Numbered from the stretch's first letter, positions 1-5,220 are shown. The stretch is DNA of 5,943 nt from Candidatus Moranbacteria bacterium GW2011_GWE1_49_15 (GCA_001003855.1 LCPX01000041.1:1-5943); one strand, 5' to 3'. The notes: generated by a model not told the origin, from the letters alone. Made by a program: numbers and translations.

Positions 1-140
1 TCCTCCCTTGGTTGATTTTCAAGTTGCTGCCGATAAGTCCCAATTCTAGCAACCGCGCGGATTTCGTCAAGAAGCGAGGAACTGCCACCACACGAAGGAA
101 ACCGCGCCAGAGCCTAAGTCCGGATCTTCGGACTGAAGAC
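1..140 (+). other. Unresolved 3' end of a rightward transcription unit
   Basis: No supportable gene can be read here. The only open frame from the left edge that ends cleanly is frame 2, which stops with TAG at 47-49 after the residues PPLVDFQVAADKSQF; this could be the tail of a protein, but it would leave about 90 bases before the terminator at 141. A TAA at 115-117 would fit the usual 20-26 base stop-to-terminator distance of this window, but its frame has stops at 13-15 and 34-36 and no ATG, GTG or TTG between. A perfect six-base-pair hairpin (AGTCCG/CGGACT) lies at 117-134 just before the terminator. The segment may be a 3' untranslated region or the end of an RNA gene. I do not recognise RNase P RNA, tmRNA, SRP RNA or 6S RNA motifs in it. 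Confidence 0.3.
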
Positions 141-175
141 AAAACCCTCCCGGGATTTTCTTGGGAGGGTTTTTA
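141..175 (+). terminator. Intrinsic terminator of the left-edge transcription unit
   Basis: AAAACCCTCCC (141-151) pairs perfectly with GGGAGGGTTTT (163-173) across an 11-base loop, and the T-run continues after the stem. Its core closely resembles the terminator after lysA (3243-3274); both contain CCTCCCGGGATTTT. It implies that something is transcribed rightward from outside the window. Confidence 0.85.
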
Positions 176-191
176 ATATTCGCTGGCAAAG

Positions 192-217
192 AAAAAGGGC
201 CGGGAAGATTCCCAGCC
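192..217 (-). terminator. Intrinsic terminator of the small leftward operon
   Basis: Read on the minus strand, GGCTGGGAA pairs with TTCCCGGCC (one G-T pair; the innermost bases form the loop) and is followed by CTTTTTCTTTGC. It sits 25 bases beyond the stop codon of the cysteine-rich gene and faces the rightward terminator at 141-175, so this is a convergent junction. The trailing TTTTTCTTTGC recurs after other terminators in the window. Confidence 0.8.
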
Positions 218-241
218 TCATCGGATCAAACACAAAAAACA

Positions 242-448
242 TCATGGCCAAACTTGCAAAATATCCGCGGTTTCCTGCCGTTCTTTTGCCAGGCAGCCGC
301 ACGCATCTCCGCAAACGGCGGATCTGCAGCAGCCCTTCCCGCTTTTCCTCGCCTCCGCCACCCCGAACGCATGGCGGACGAGATCGTCATCGACCGAAAC
401 CAAAACGTTGCCTCCGGCTTCTTTCCCTTTCGCGCAATTTCGGCACAT
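242..448 (-). CDS. Small cysteine-rich protein of unknown function
   Basis: This predicted 68-residue protein is not a family I recognise. It begins MCRNCAKGKE, giving a CX2C pair at residues 2 and 5. A second cluster holds Cys40, Cys41, Cys46, Cys50 and Cys52, so there are seven cysteines in all. This suggests metal binding or disulfide bonding, but no known zinc-finger spacing is matched. There is no signal peptide or membrane segment. Two ATG codons are adjacent (449-451 and 446-448) behind AGGAGG at 454-459; I chose the second because it leaves five bases of spacing, as in the gene at 5244, rather than two. It follows the membrane-protein gene by 10-13 bases in the same direction and ends before its own terminator, so the two form an operon. 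Other frames are also open here; the Shine-Dalgarno sequence, stop and terminator decide in favour of this reading. Confidence 0.6.
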   Translation of the reverse strand: MCRNCAKGKEAGGNVLVSVDDDLVRHAFGVAEARKSGKGCCRSAVCGDACGCLAKERQETADILQVWP

Positions 449-461
449 CATTTCCTCCTGT

Positions 462-671
462 TCAGACTTGGAAAAGTCCGATGACTTCCGGCAGATGTTT
501 CCAACCCTTCAAAATATCCTTCACCCTCAAGGGCCAGAAAAAATCAACCAGGGCATCTTTCGCAACCTTCGACGGTTTTCGCAAACCCAGCTCATTAGCG
601 GAAATTAGCAACACGGCCAACAGGAACAGTGCCGCCATCCCTGCCAACATTTCCAAAAATTGCGTCTTCAT
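462..671 (-). CDS. Small single-pass membrane protein of unknown function
   Basis: This 69-residue protein has one strongly hydrophobic segment at about residues 8-25 (MLAGMAALFLLAVLLISA), followed by a charged tail with several lysines and tryptophans (for example FFWPLRVKDILKGWKH). The pattern fits an inner-membrane anchor with an amphipathic cytoplasmic tail; the segment is also near enough the start to act as an uncleaved signal. The start is supported by GGGAGG at 678-683 with six bases of spacing. It is the first gene of a two-gene leftward operon with the cysteine-rich gene, whose Shine-Dalgarno sequence begins just after this stop codon. I recognise no family. The small size and single membrane helix resemble many unrelated small proteins, so no function is proposed. 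Confidence 0.65.
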   Translation of the reverse strand: MKTQFLEMLAGMAALFLLAVLLISANELGLRKPSKVAKDALVDFFWPLRVKDILKGWKHLPEVIGLFQV

Positions 672-725
672 CCCGATCCTCCCTTCGCTATATTGTTAAG
701 GAAAATTAAAAAATCTTTTGTCCTT

Positions 726-754
726 ATTCTATACCCCTTTCCCCTGCTTGGCCA
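726..754 (-). promoter_or_regulatory. Possible promoter of the small leftward operon
   Basis: On the minus strand, TGGCCA (749-754) is followed after 17 bases by TAGAAT (726-731), one mismatch from TATAAT. The -35 box matches TTGACA at only four of six positions. It would start transcription near 719, about 48 bases before the membrane-protein gene. It is weaker than the rightward promoters. Confidence 0.35.
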
Positions 755-783
755 GCATTGAGAACAGCTTCTTAGGTGCCGGT

Positions 784-799
784 CCTGTCTGCAGGCAGG
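784..799. repeat. Imperfect palindrome centred on CTGCAG
   Basis: CCTGTCTGCAGGCAGG is self-complementary at seven of eight pairs, the remaining pair being T-G. It lies alone in the divergent region between the leftward operon and the promoter at 856, in no gene. It could be an operator, a short dispersed repeat or a weak hairpin. Only one copy is present in the window. Confidence 0.45.
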
Positions 800-855
800 T
801 ATGTTTTCAGCTTTTGGGAGGGCACGAAATTCCTGGCCTAAGCCGGCTTTTGACC

Positions 856-884
856 TTGACTTTTATACTTAGATGATGTATGAT
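856..884 (+). promoter_or_regulatory. Promoter of the gene at 963
   Basis: TTGACT (856-861), a 17-base spacer and TATGAT (879-884) form a near-consensus sigma-70-type promoter. Transcription would start near 890-892, giving a leader of about 72 bases. Its position also rules out translation from the upstream in-frame ATG at 873, which lies inside the spacer. Confidence 0.8.
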
Positions 885-923
885 GGCAAGATGCTGAAAA
901 ACGCATTGCCAGCTCTTTCAACC

Positions 924-939
924 TTGGGCACGAGCCCAA
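924..939 (+). promoter_or_regulatory. Leader hairpin before the ribosome-binding site
   Basis: TTGGGC and GCCCAA form a perfect six-base-pair stem closed by the four-base loop ACGA, ending nine bases before AGGAGG (949-954). Similar small hairpins occupy the same place before the genes at 1929 and 5244. It could keep the ribosome-binding site open or protect the transcript; neither is shown. Confidence 0.55.
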
Positions 940-962
940 CATTCCAAAAGGAGGAAGTACCT

Positions 963-1715
963 ATGCAAAAGGAAATCAACTTGAAAAACGCCCAACTGCT
1001 CATGATTCTCGGAAGTACGGTATACAAAGCATGGCCCCAGCAGGCCGAGGCGGCGCTCATGTGCGTGTACAGCGCACCCCAGGAGATGCAGGAAAGCCTG
1101 ATGGAAACCCTTGTCAGACATTTCGGCGACGAAGACCTGCACAAGAGCGACGAATTCTCGGGCGTGATGATCATGCCCGAATTCTACGCAAATGAAATCA
1201 TGAAGGATCTGCGGAAACAAGGCGGGGTCTTCGAAAAGGCCGAACAGCTCATGGGGCGCAAGCTCCCTGTGCAGGAGTTCGCCAAAGAATTCCTGGCACT
1301 CCTCAAGTCCCTGACCAACATGCATCAGCAGGCGGTACTCATGACCATCTGTCGCAATGCCGGCTTCCTGCCGTACAACTACGCGCAGATCGACGCCGGC
1401 ATCAGCGAGGAGGACTGGAATCGGATCGTCAACAAGGACAAGGAGGTCATCAGACAGATCGACGAAATCGCGCTGGAAAAAGGCGCGAAGTACCACCATT
1501 TCACCGACCGCGCCATGGCCCTGCTCGAACTCATCGACAAGGGCGACCCGGACAAGGACACCCGGATCGTCCGCCTGGCCCTGGCCTTGCACGGAAGTCG
1601 CAAAAAAGTCGAAGCGACGATCATGATCGGCTCTCCCATCCCTCTCTCCGAGGCAGGAGAAGGCGGACCACTTGGCGAGCTGCTCGGCAGGATCCTCCGC
1701 AACGGCCGTCCCTAG
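963..1715 (+). CDS. Conserved-looking soluble protein of unknown function
   Basis: The protein has 250 residues and I cannot assign a family. It has no signal peptide, membrane segment or cysteine metal motif (Cys only at about 34 and 130). The sequence is rich in charged and helix-forming residues, with likely helices at about 8-55, 75-135, 148-193 and 201-220 and a glycine-rich stretch near 232-242, so a mostly alpha-helical cytoplasmic protein is expected. Asp and Lys cluster around 193-201 (DKGDPDKDTR). The start is set at 963 because AGGAGG at 949-954 is eight bases upstream and because the in-frame ATG at 873 lies within the promoter spacer. It is a single-gene unit, with promoter at 856-884 and terminator at 1736-1772. 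A long opposite-strand frame covers the gene but has no ribosome-binding site and reads like a shadow. Confidence 0.85.
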   Translation: MQKEINLKNAQLLMILGSTVYKAWPQQAEAALMCVYSAPQEMQESLMETLVRHFGDEDLHKSDEFSGVMIMPEFYANEIMKDLRKQGGVFEKAEQLMGRKLPVQEFAKEFLALLKSLTNMHQQAVLMTICRNAGFLPYNYAQIDAGISEEDWNRIVNKDKEVIRQIDEIALEKGAKYHHFTDRAMALLELIDKGDPDKDTRIVRLALALHGSRKKVEATIMIGSPIPLSEAGEGGPLGELLGRILRNGRP

Positions 1716-1735
1716 TTGCAACAGTCCATGTAAAA

Positions 1736-1772
1736 CAAAAAGCCCCTCGGAATTTTCCGACGGGCTTTTTTT
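1736..1772 (+). terminator. Intrinsic terminator of the gene at 963
   Basis: AAAAAGCCC-C-TCGG pairs with CCGA-C-GGGCTTTTT across the loop AATTTT, with a single C/C mismatch, and is followed by a T-run. It lies 20 bases after the stop codon. The T-run continues into TCTTTG, the same trailing motif seen at other terminators here. Confidence 0.9.
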
Positions 1773-1813
1773 CTTTGAGAAGAATACAGATACCCTTCCC
1801 GTCCATGGCGGGT

Positions 1814-1842
1814 TTGACCGGGGCCGGATGTCCTGATACCAT
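1814..1842 (+). promoter_or_regulatory. Promoter of lysA
   Basis: TTGACC (1814-1819), 17 bases and TACCAT (1837-1842), with TG one base before the -10 box (1834-1835), form an extended -10 promoter. Transcription would start near 1848-1850, giving a leader of about 80 bases. Confidence 0.7.
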
Positions 1843-1849
1843 TACCTAT

Positions 1850-1873
1850 CCCGACAAGGAGGCGGGAATTTTT
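1850..1873 (+). promoter_or_regulatory. 5'-end hairpin with a Shine-Dalgarno-like loop
   Basis: CCCG (1850-1853) and CGGG (1863-1866) enclose a nine-base loop containing AAGGAGG (1856-1862), followed by AATTTTT. No start codon follows at a usable distance. The hairpin would lie at the very 5' end of the lysA transcript. It might be a ribosome stand-by site or a weak attenuator, or it may be chance; the leader is too short for the known lysine riboswitch. Confidence 0.35.
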
Positions 1874-1891
1874 AGTAAGCTTTACAACCAA

Positions 1892-1906
1892 GCAGACCTG
1901 TTCTGC
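1892..1906 (+). promoter_or_regulatory. Leader hairpin before the lysA ribosome-binding site
   Basis: GCAGA and TCTGC form a five-base-pair stem with the loop CCTGT, ending eight bases before AGGAGG (1915-1920). Its placement matches the hairpins before the genes at 963 and 5244, although the three sequences differ. Confidence 0.4.
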
Positions 1907-1928
1907 AAACCAAAAGGAGGATAGAGCC

Positions 1929-3218
1929 GTGAAAAAAACCGTATTCACATTGCGACCCGAATTCCACAACCTGATCAAAAAGACCCTGCCGGAAATCCTC
2001 AAGATTTTCCCGACGCCGTTTTTCCTCTACACCGAGAACGGCATCCGCCGGGACTGCCAGGCGCTCTTTGGGGCGTTCTCGGGCATCCCCGGCTACCGTA
2101 ATTTCTATGCGGTCAAGGCCAGCAACAACCCGACCGTCCTCGAAACCGTGCGAAGCGAAGGCTGCGGTTTCGATTGCAGCAGCGTGAGCGAAGTTTTGCT
2201 CGCGGAAAGGACTGGCGCCGCGAGGGAGGACATTTTCTTCTCGTCGAACAACACTTCCGAGCGCGAGTTCAAGGTGGCGTTCGCGGGAGGATATGTCTTC
2301 AATTTCGACGACCTGTCGCTCCTGAGCGATATGCCCGGCACGCCGGAAATCGCCTGTTGCCGGTTTAACCCCGGACCGCTCGCGCGCACCGACGGGAATT
2401 TCGTCGGCAAGCCGGAGGACGCCAAATACGGCCTGATGTCGTCCCAAGCGCTTAATTTCTTCCGGGTCATGATCGACCAGGGCGTCAAGCGCTTCATGCT
2501 CCACACCATGATCTGCTCCAACGAGCGCGACTACACCAAGCTCGTGCTTACCGCCAAAATGATGCTCGATGTGACAACCTTGCTTTCCGAAAAACTGGAC
2601 ATCCGGTTCGAAGCGATCAACATCGGCGGCGGATTCGGCATCCCCTATAACCCCGAAACGGACCAAGCGCTCGACCTCGAAGCGCTCGGCTCCGAGGTGA
2701 CTGACCTCTTTCTCAAGTTCGAGAAGAAACACGGCTGGATGCCCAAGCTTTTCACCGAGAACGGACGCTACCTCGCCGGCCACAACGGCGTGCTGGTCAC
2801 CCGGGCGATCAATTTCAAGAACACCTACCGCGACTACGTCGGCGTCGACGCCCAGACCTTCTCGTCGGTTCCGCGCCCGTTCATCTACGGCGCGCACCAC
2901 GAGATCACCGTGCTCGGCAAGGAAAACTGGTCCAAAGACCGAACCTACGACGTCGTCGGGTCGCTCTGCGAAAACGCTGACAAATTCGCCGAGCAGCGGA
3001 AGCTTCCCGAGATTCTCAGGGGCGATATCCTGCTTATCCACAACGCCGGCGCCCATTGCTACGCGATGAGCGGCAACTACAACGGCCGCACCCGGCCGGC
3101 GGAAATCATGATTTTCTCCGACGGCTCCTTCGGTCTCATTCGCAGGGCTCAGACCGAAGAAGATCTTTTCCGGGAGATGGTTTTCCCCGAAAAGATCCAG
3201 CGCCTCAGCCCGCAATGA
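1929..3218 (+). CDS. lysA: Diaminopimelate decarboxylase (divergent LysA subfamily)
   Basis: This cytoplasmic PLP-dependent enzyme (alanine-racemase-fold barrel plus C-terminal beta domain) removes CO2 from meso-2,6-diaminopimelate to make L-lysine, the last step of the DAP pathway. Its 429 residues match the usual family length. Lys63 in FYAVKASNNP is the PLP-binding lysine. Other landmarks are GFDCSSVSEV at 80-89, RFNPGP at 145-150, INIGGGFGIPY at 230-240 (phosphate-binding glycines), TENGRYLAGHNGVLVTRA near 276-293, CENADKF at 347-353 (catalytic cysteine from the partner subunit) and NAGAHCYAMSGNYNGRTRPAE near 372-392. The classical HIGS motif is replaced by HTMICSN (192-198) and AGAY by AGAH (373-376). 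As I recall, a LysA branch in Clostridia and Bacteroidetes shows the same changes, so they look like subfamily traits rather than decay. Translation starts at GTG, eight bases after AGGAGG. No other lysine or DAP gene is nearby. A decarboxylase with another substrate cannot be excluded. Confidence 0.9.
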   Translation: MKKTVFTLRPEFHNLIKKTLPEILKIFPTPFFLYTENGIRRDCQALFGAFSGIPGYRNFYAVKASNNPTVLETVRSEGCGFDCSSVSEVLLAERTGAAREDIFFSSNNTSEREFKVAFAGGYVFNFDDLSLLSDMPGTPEIACCRFNPGPLARTDGNFVGKPEDAKYGLMSSQALNFFRVMIDQGVKRFMLHTMICSNERDYTKLVLTAKMMLDVTTLLSEKLDIRFEAINIGGGFGIPYNPETDQALDLEALGSEVTDLFLKFEKKHGWMPKLFTENGRYLAGHNGVLVTRAINFKNTYRDYVGVDAQTFSSVPRPFIYGAHHEITVLGKENWSKDRTYDVVGSLCENADKFAEQRKLPEILRGDILLIHNAGAHCYAMSGNYNGRTRPAEIMIFSDGSFGLIRRAQTEEDLFREMVFPEKIQRLSPQ

Positions 3219-3242
3219 CGGACAACGCTCCAACGCGGCACC

Positions 3243-3274
3243 CCTCCCGGGATTTTTTTCTCGGGAGGTTTTTT
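3243..3274 (+). terminator. Intrinsic terminator of lysA
   Basis: CCTCCCG (3243-3249) pairs with CGGGAGG (3262-3268), and the stem may extend three more pairs inward; TTTTTT follows at 3269-3274. It lies 24 bases after the lysA stop codon and resembles the terminator at 141-175. Confidence 0.9.
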
Positions 3275-3312
3275 ATTTCCCCTTACTTGTAAACGCGACC
3301 ATGAGCAAAAGG

Positions 3313-3341
3313 TTGACCTTTCACTTCAGGGATGGTATAAA
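3313..3341 (+). promoter_or_regulatory. Promoter of the gene at 3418
   Basis: TTGACC (3313-3318), 17 bases and TATAAA (3336-3341), with TG at 3333-3334, form a strong extended -10 promoter. Transcription would start near 3347-3349, about 70 bases before the gene. Confidence 0.8.
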
Positions 3342-3347
3342 TAAAGA

Positions 3348-3363
3348 CTGTTTTGAAAAACAG
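3348..3363 (+). promoter_or_regulatory. Hairpin at the predicted 5' end of the transcript
   Basis: CTGTTT and AAACAG pair around the loop TGAA, beginning at the predicted transcription start. A 5'-terminal stem can protect mRNA from decay; this role is inferred from position only. Confidence 0.45.
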
Positions 3364-3417
3364 CTTCGTTCTTTTTTGCCATAATACGCCAACCCCAGCC
3401 GAGAAGGAGGAAAAACC

Positions 3418-3939
3418 ATGCCGGAAATCCTGATCCACGTCATCGAAGCCCAATTCGACCTGAGCGCGATCAAGCAAAAGGTCCTTCAGGAGGACATGAC
3501 CTTCGCGCCCATGGGCTCCGGAGGATTCGAAATCAAGGAGGTCGACGAGAACTGCTTCGCTTTCAAGGACAGGGACCTGTCCCCCAGGGATGCTTTCCGC
3601 GTGAGGGTCAGGGAAAGACAGATCTGGTCTCCACACGGAATCCAGGATTTCTTCTACCGCCTGCTTTCGGCGATGGGCATCCCCTTTTCCTCCGTCGTCC
3701 GGAGCTTCCCGAACCCGCAAGAAGAGCGCAAAGCGTTCGAAACGTGCTCGGTCTGCGAAAGCGAGGAGGCTTTCGAAAAAGGGATCCGCTTCGACAAGTG
3801 CGAATCCTGCGCGCGAAAACTGAGTAGGGACGCCCGTAAAGAGCTGGTCAAGGATTTCACCGACATGCAACTCTCATGCTTCGAAACGTATGAGCAGTTG
3901 GAGGAGACACTTAAATCCATGGCGACTTTGAGCAGTTAA
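3418..3939 (+). CDS. Unknown protein with a C-terminal four-cysteine zinc site
   Basis: The protein has 173 residues and I cannot name a family. Residues 1-100 form a mixed alpha/beta region without cysteine clusters, starting MPEILIHVIEAQ. Cys110-X2-Cys113 and Cys128-X2-Cys131 (CSVC, then CESC 14 residues later) make a likely zinc-binding loop, followed by a charged helical tail at about 133-170. It has no signal peptide or membrane helix, so a cytoplasmic protein is expected. A zinc knuckle of this kind fits nucleic-acid or protein binding, but nothing here proves either. AAGGAGG at 3404-3410 with seven bases of spacing fixes the ATG at 3418. It is a single-gene unit with promoter at 3313 and terminator at 3964. 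The gene at 5244 has a comparable size and also a C-terminal four-cysteine site, but I see no alignable similarity between the two. Confidence 0.85.
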   Translation: MPEILIHVIEAQFDLSAIKQKVLQEDMTFAPMGSGGFEIKEVDENCFAFKDRDLSPRDAFRVRVRERQIWSPHGIQDFFYRLLSAMGIPFSSVVRSFPNPQEERKAFETCSVCESEEAFEKGIRFDKCESCARKLSRDARKELVKDFTDMQLSCFETYEQLEETLKSMATLSS

Positions 3940-3963
3940 AAAAATCGGAAAAGAAAAAACGAG

Positions 3964-3989
3964 CCTCGTGGGATTCCCGCGGGGTTTTT
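3964..3989 (+). terminator. Intrinsic terminator of the gene at 3418
   Basis: CCTCGTGGG (3964-3972) pairs with CCCGCGGGG (3976-3984) around the loop ATT, with two G-T pairs, followed by TTTTT (3985-3989). It lies 24 bases after the stop codon and runs directly into TCTTTGC and the facing terminator. Confidence 0.85.
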
Positions 3990-3995
3990 CTTTGC

Positions 3996-4024
3996 AAAAA
4001 AAGCCGCCCTCCGGAGGCGGCTTT
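3996..4024 (-). terminator. Intrinsic terminator of the RDD-protein gene
   Basis: AAAGCCGCC pairs with GGCGGCTTT around the loop CTCCGGA, and on the minus strand the stem is followed by seven T residues (3996-4002). It lies 18 bases beyond the stop codon of the leftward gene at 4043-5008, back to back with the rightward terminator at 3964-3989. The symmetric A and T runs could let it act in both directions. Confidence 0.85.
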
Positions 4025-4042
4025 CCTTAATGGATTGGGTTC

Positions 4043-5008
4043 TTACTTGCAACTAGGTTTTCCGGATTTGGCTTGCTCTTCCGAAACGTATCCGTATTCG
4101 ACGTCGACTTTGTCATCGACGCAGAAATATCTCCCTTCTTCCGAGCAAAGCCTGCCGAAAATGGCGAAATTCTTGCCATCCGCCGAAACGTTCACGATCG
4201 GTTTCCCGCTGCATTCCGGAAGAACTAAATTCGCTTTGTAGCCTTTGAACGATCCGTTCGCCTTGCCGTAACTGATGATTGCCGGAACGGCGGACGTGAC
4301 GCTCGACTTCACGCTGGCATCGTTCGCTTTCATCCTGGCCGAATTCAAGCTGACCAAGGTAATCGAAGAAAGCAGACCGAAAAAAACGACGATGGCCAAC
4401 AGGCCCGCGAAAATGGCGACGACGATTATCCAAACCTTGTTTTCCTTGGTCGGATCCTTGTGTATCACGACCGACTTCCCGATATAATCATGTAGCGCCT
4501 GCTTCCTGCTAGTAAAAGCCGCGATCAGATAGCCGAGATTGAATATGATCGATGAAATTATTTTACCCAAAACTTCCCTCGTCAAAATCCTGCCAAGGGT
4601 GAGTTTTTCGAAGTTCTCGGAAATCACAATAAGCCCCAGCGCCCTTTTTCCCAAAGTGTCCTGATGGTTGCTAACCATGAACACGAAATATGCGAAAGGC
4701 AAGACCGGGACCAGGATCGAACCCATCGGGACGAAATTCAACGCGACGCTGACAAGTGCGATCACGATTCCGTCTATCATAAGCGCGGCCCATCTCACCC
4801 AGAAGCCCGCGTATTTCACATCCGGAATCGCTCCTGCGGGATTTTGGGAGGCGACAGCTTGGCCCTTCTCCAGCCAATCATAAAGTCCGGGTCCTGCCTG
4901 GACCGGTTGGGTTGGTTGCTCCGGTTGGCCGCCAGACACCGGGGTGCCACATTTTGCGCAGAAAGACGCGCCTTCCACGATCGGCTCGCCGCATTTTTGA
5001 CAATTCAT
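4043..5008 (-). CDS. Zinc-ribbon / RDD / pilin-like membrane protein
   Basis: This 321-residue protein has three recognisable parts. Residues 3-20 are a zinc ribbon (MNCQKCGEPI, then CAKCG; Cys3, 6, 17 and 20). After a Pro/Gln-rich linker (about 26-42), residues 65-183 form an RDD-family membrane domain, with YAGFWVRWAALMIDG (Arg72, Asp79), hydrophobic segments near 77-113, LGKRALGLIVI and ALHDYIGKSVVI. A further membrane helix (192-217) continues into SLNSARMKANDA, which resembles the start of type IV pilin-like domains common in Patescibacteria, and a tail with four cysteines (266, 288, 296, 320) that may form disulfides outside the cell. RDD domains have been linked to transport, but their role is often unknown. 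The ATG at 5006-5008 is preferred over the TTG six bases upstream. Unlike its neighbours it has no Shine-Dalgarno sequence. It is convergent with the gene at 3418. Confidence 0.85.
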   Translation of the reverse strand: MNCQKCGEPIVEGASFCAKCGTPVSGGQPEQPTQPVQAGPGLYDWLEKGQAVASQNPAGAIPDVKYAGFWVRWAALMIDGIVIALVSVALNFVPMGSILVPVLPFAYFVFMVSNHQDTLGKRALGLIVISENFEKLTLGRILTREVLGKIISSIIFNLGYLIAAFTSRKQALHDYIGKSVVIHKDPTKENKVWIIVVAIFAGLLAIVVFFGLLSSITLVSLNSARMKANDASVKSSVTSAVPAIISYGKANGSFKGYKANLVLPECSGKPIVNVSADGKNFAIFGRLCSEEGRYFCVDDKVDVEYGYVSEEQAKSGKPSCK

Positions 5009-5023
5009 TTTCAATTCGATTAA

Positions 5024-5037
5024 AAATTTATAAATTT
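5024..5037. promoter_or_regulatory. AT-rich perfect palindrome upstream of the RDD gene
   Basis: AAATTTATAAATTT is a perfect 14-base palindrome 16-29 bases before the RDD start codon. On the minus strand it contains TATAAA (5027-5032), which could be a -10 box giving an almost leaderless mRNA starting near 5020; no good -35 box is visible. It could equally be a regulator-binding site. Confidence 0.4.
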
Positions 5038-5128
5038 CTTATTTGAAGCTCCTCTGCTTGCCTTCATTTTACTTTTATTTCCCCTTTTTGACCAGTTCGG
5101 TCTTCCATGGGAAATACGACGGCGCCGC

Positions 5129-5157
5129 TTGACCTTTCGCCTTTTTCCGGCTATCAT
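5129..5157 (+). promoter_or_regulatory. Promoter of the gene at 5244
   Basis: TTGACC (5129-5134), 17 bases and TATCAT (5152-5157) match the other rightward promoters in the window. Transcription would start near 5164, giving a leader of about 80 bases. A second TTGACC at 5088-5093 has no good -10 box. Confidence 0.75.
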
Positions 5158-5207
5158 CAAGCGTCGTTCTTACTATCACAAAAACTACGGACACCATTCC
5201 ATAAACA

Positions 5208-5220
5208 GCCCGAAACGGGC
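5208..5220 (+). promoter_or_regulatory. Leader hairpin before the ribosome-binding site
   Basis: GCCCG and CGGGC form a perfect five-base-pair stem with the loop AAA, ending 12 bases before AGGAGG (5233-5238). It is the third leader hairpin at this place in the window. Confidence 0.5.

Noticed and set aside
161..699. Rightward open frames overlapping the small leftward operon
   Set aside because: They begin within or near terminators and lack ribosome-binding sites, whereas the leftward genes have strong ones and a matching terminator.
873..962. Upstream in-frame ATG that would extend the gene at 963 by 30 residues
   Set aside because: The ATG lies inside the spacer of the promoter at 856-884 and has no ribosome-binding site; AGGAGG at 949-954 supports 963.
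918..1721. A 267-codon open frame opposite the gene at 963
   Set aside because: It overlaps the promoter-proximal leader and lacks a Shine-Dalgarno sequence; composition-driven shadow.
1843..1928. Lysine riboswitch in the lysA leader
   Set aside because: The leader is about 80 bases, far shorter than the known lysine riboswitch, and I see no multi-helix junction.
2500..2520. Loss of the HIGS motif in lysA read as pseudogene decay
   Set aside because: The frame is intact, all other landmarks are present, and I recall the same substitutions in a functional-looking LysA branch.
1872..3233. A 453-codon open frame opposite lysA, longer than lysA itself
   Set aside because: The protein shows no recognisable motif, has no ribosome-binding site, and would run through the lysA leader; it reflects the base composition of the lysA codons.
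3283..3870. A 195-codon leftward frame opposite the gene at 3418
   Set aside because: No ribosome-binding site or recognisable motif, and it runs across the promoter and leader of the rightward gene.
5009..5014. TTG start six bases upstream for the RDD protein
   Set aside because: It adds only two residues, and no ribosome-binding site favours it; the ATG directly before the zinc ribbon is simpler.
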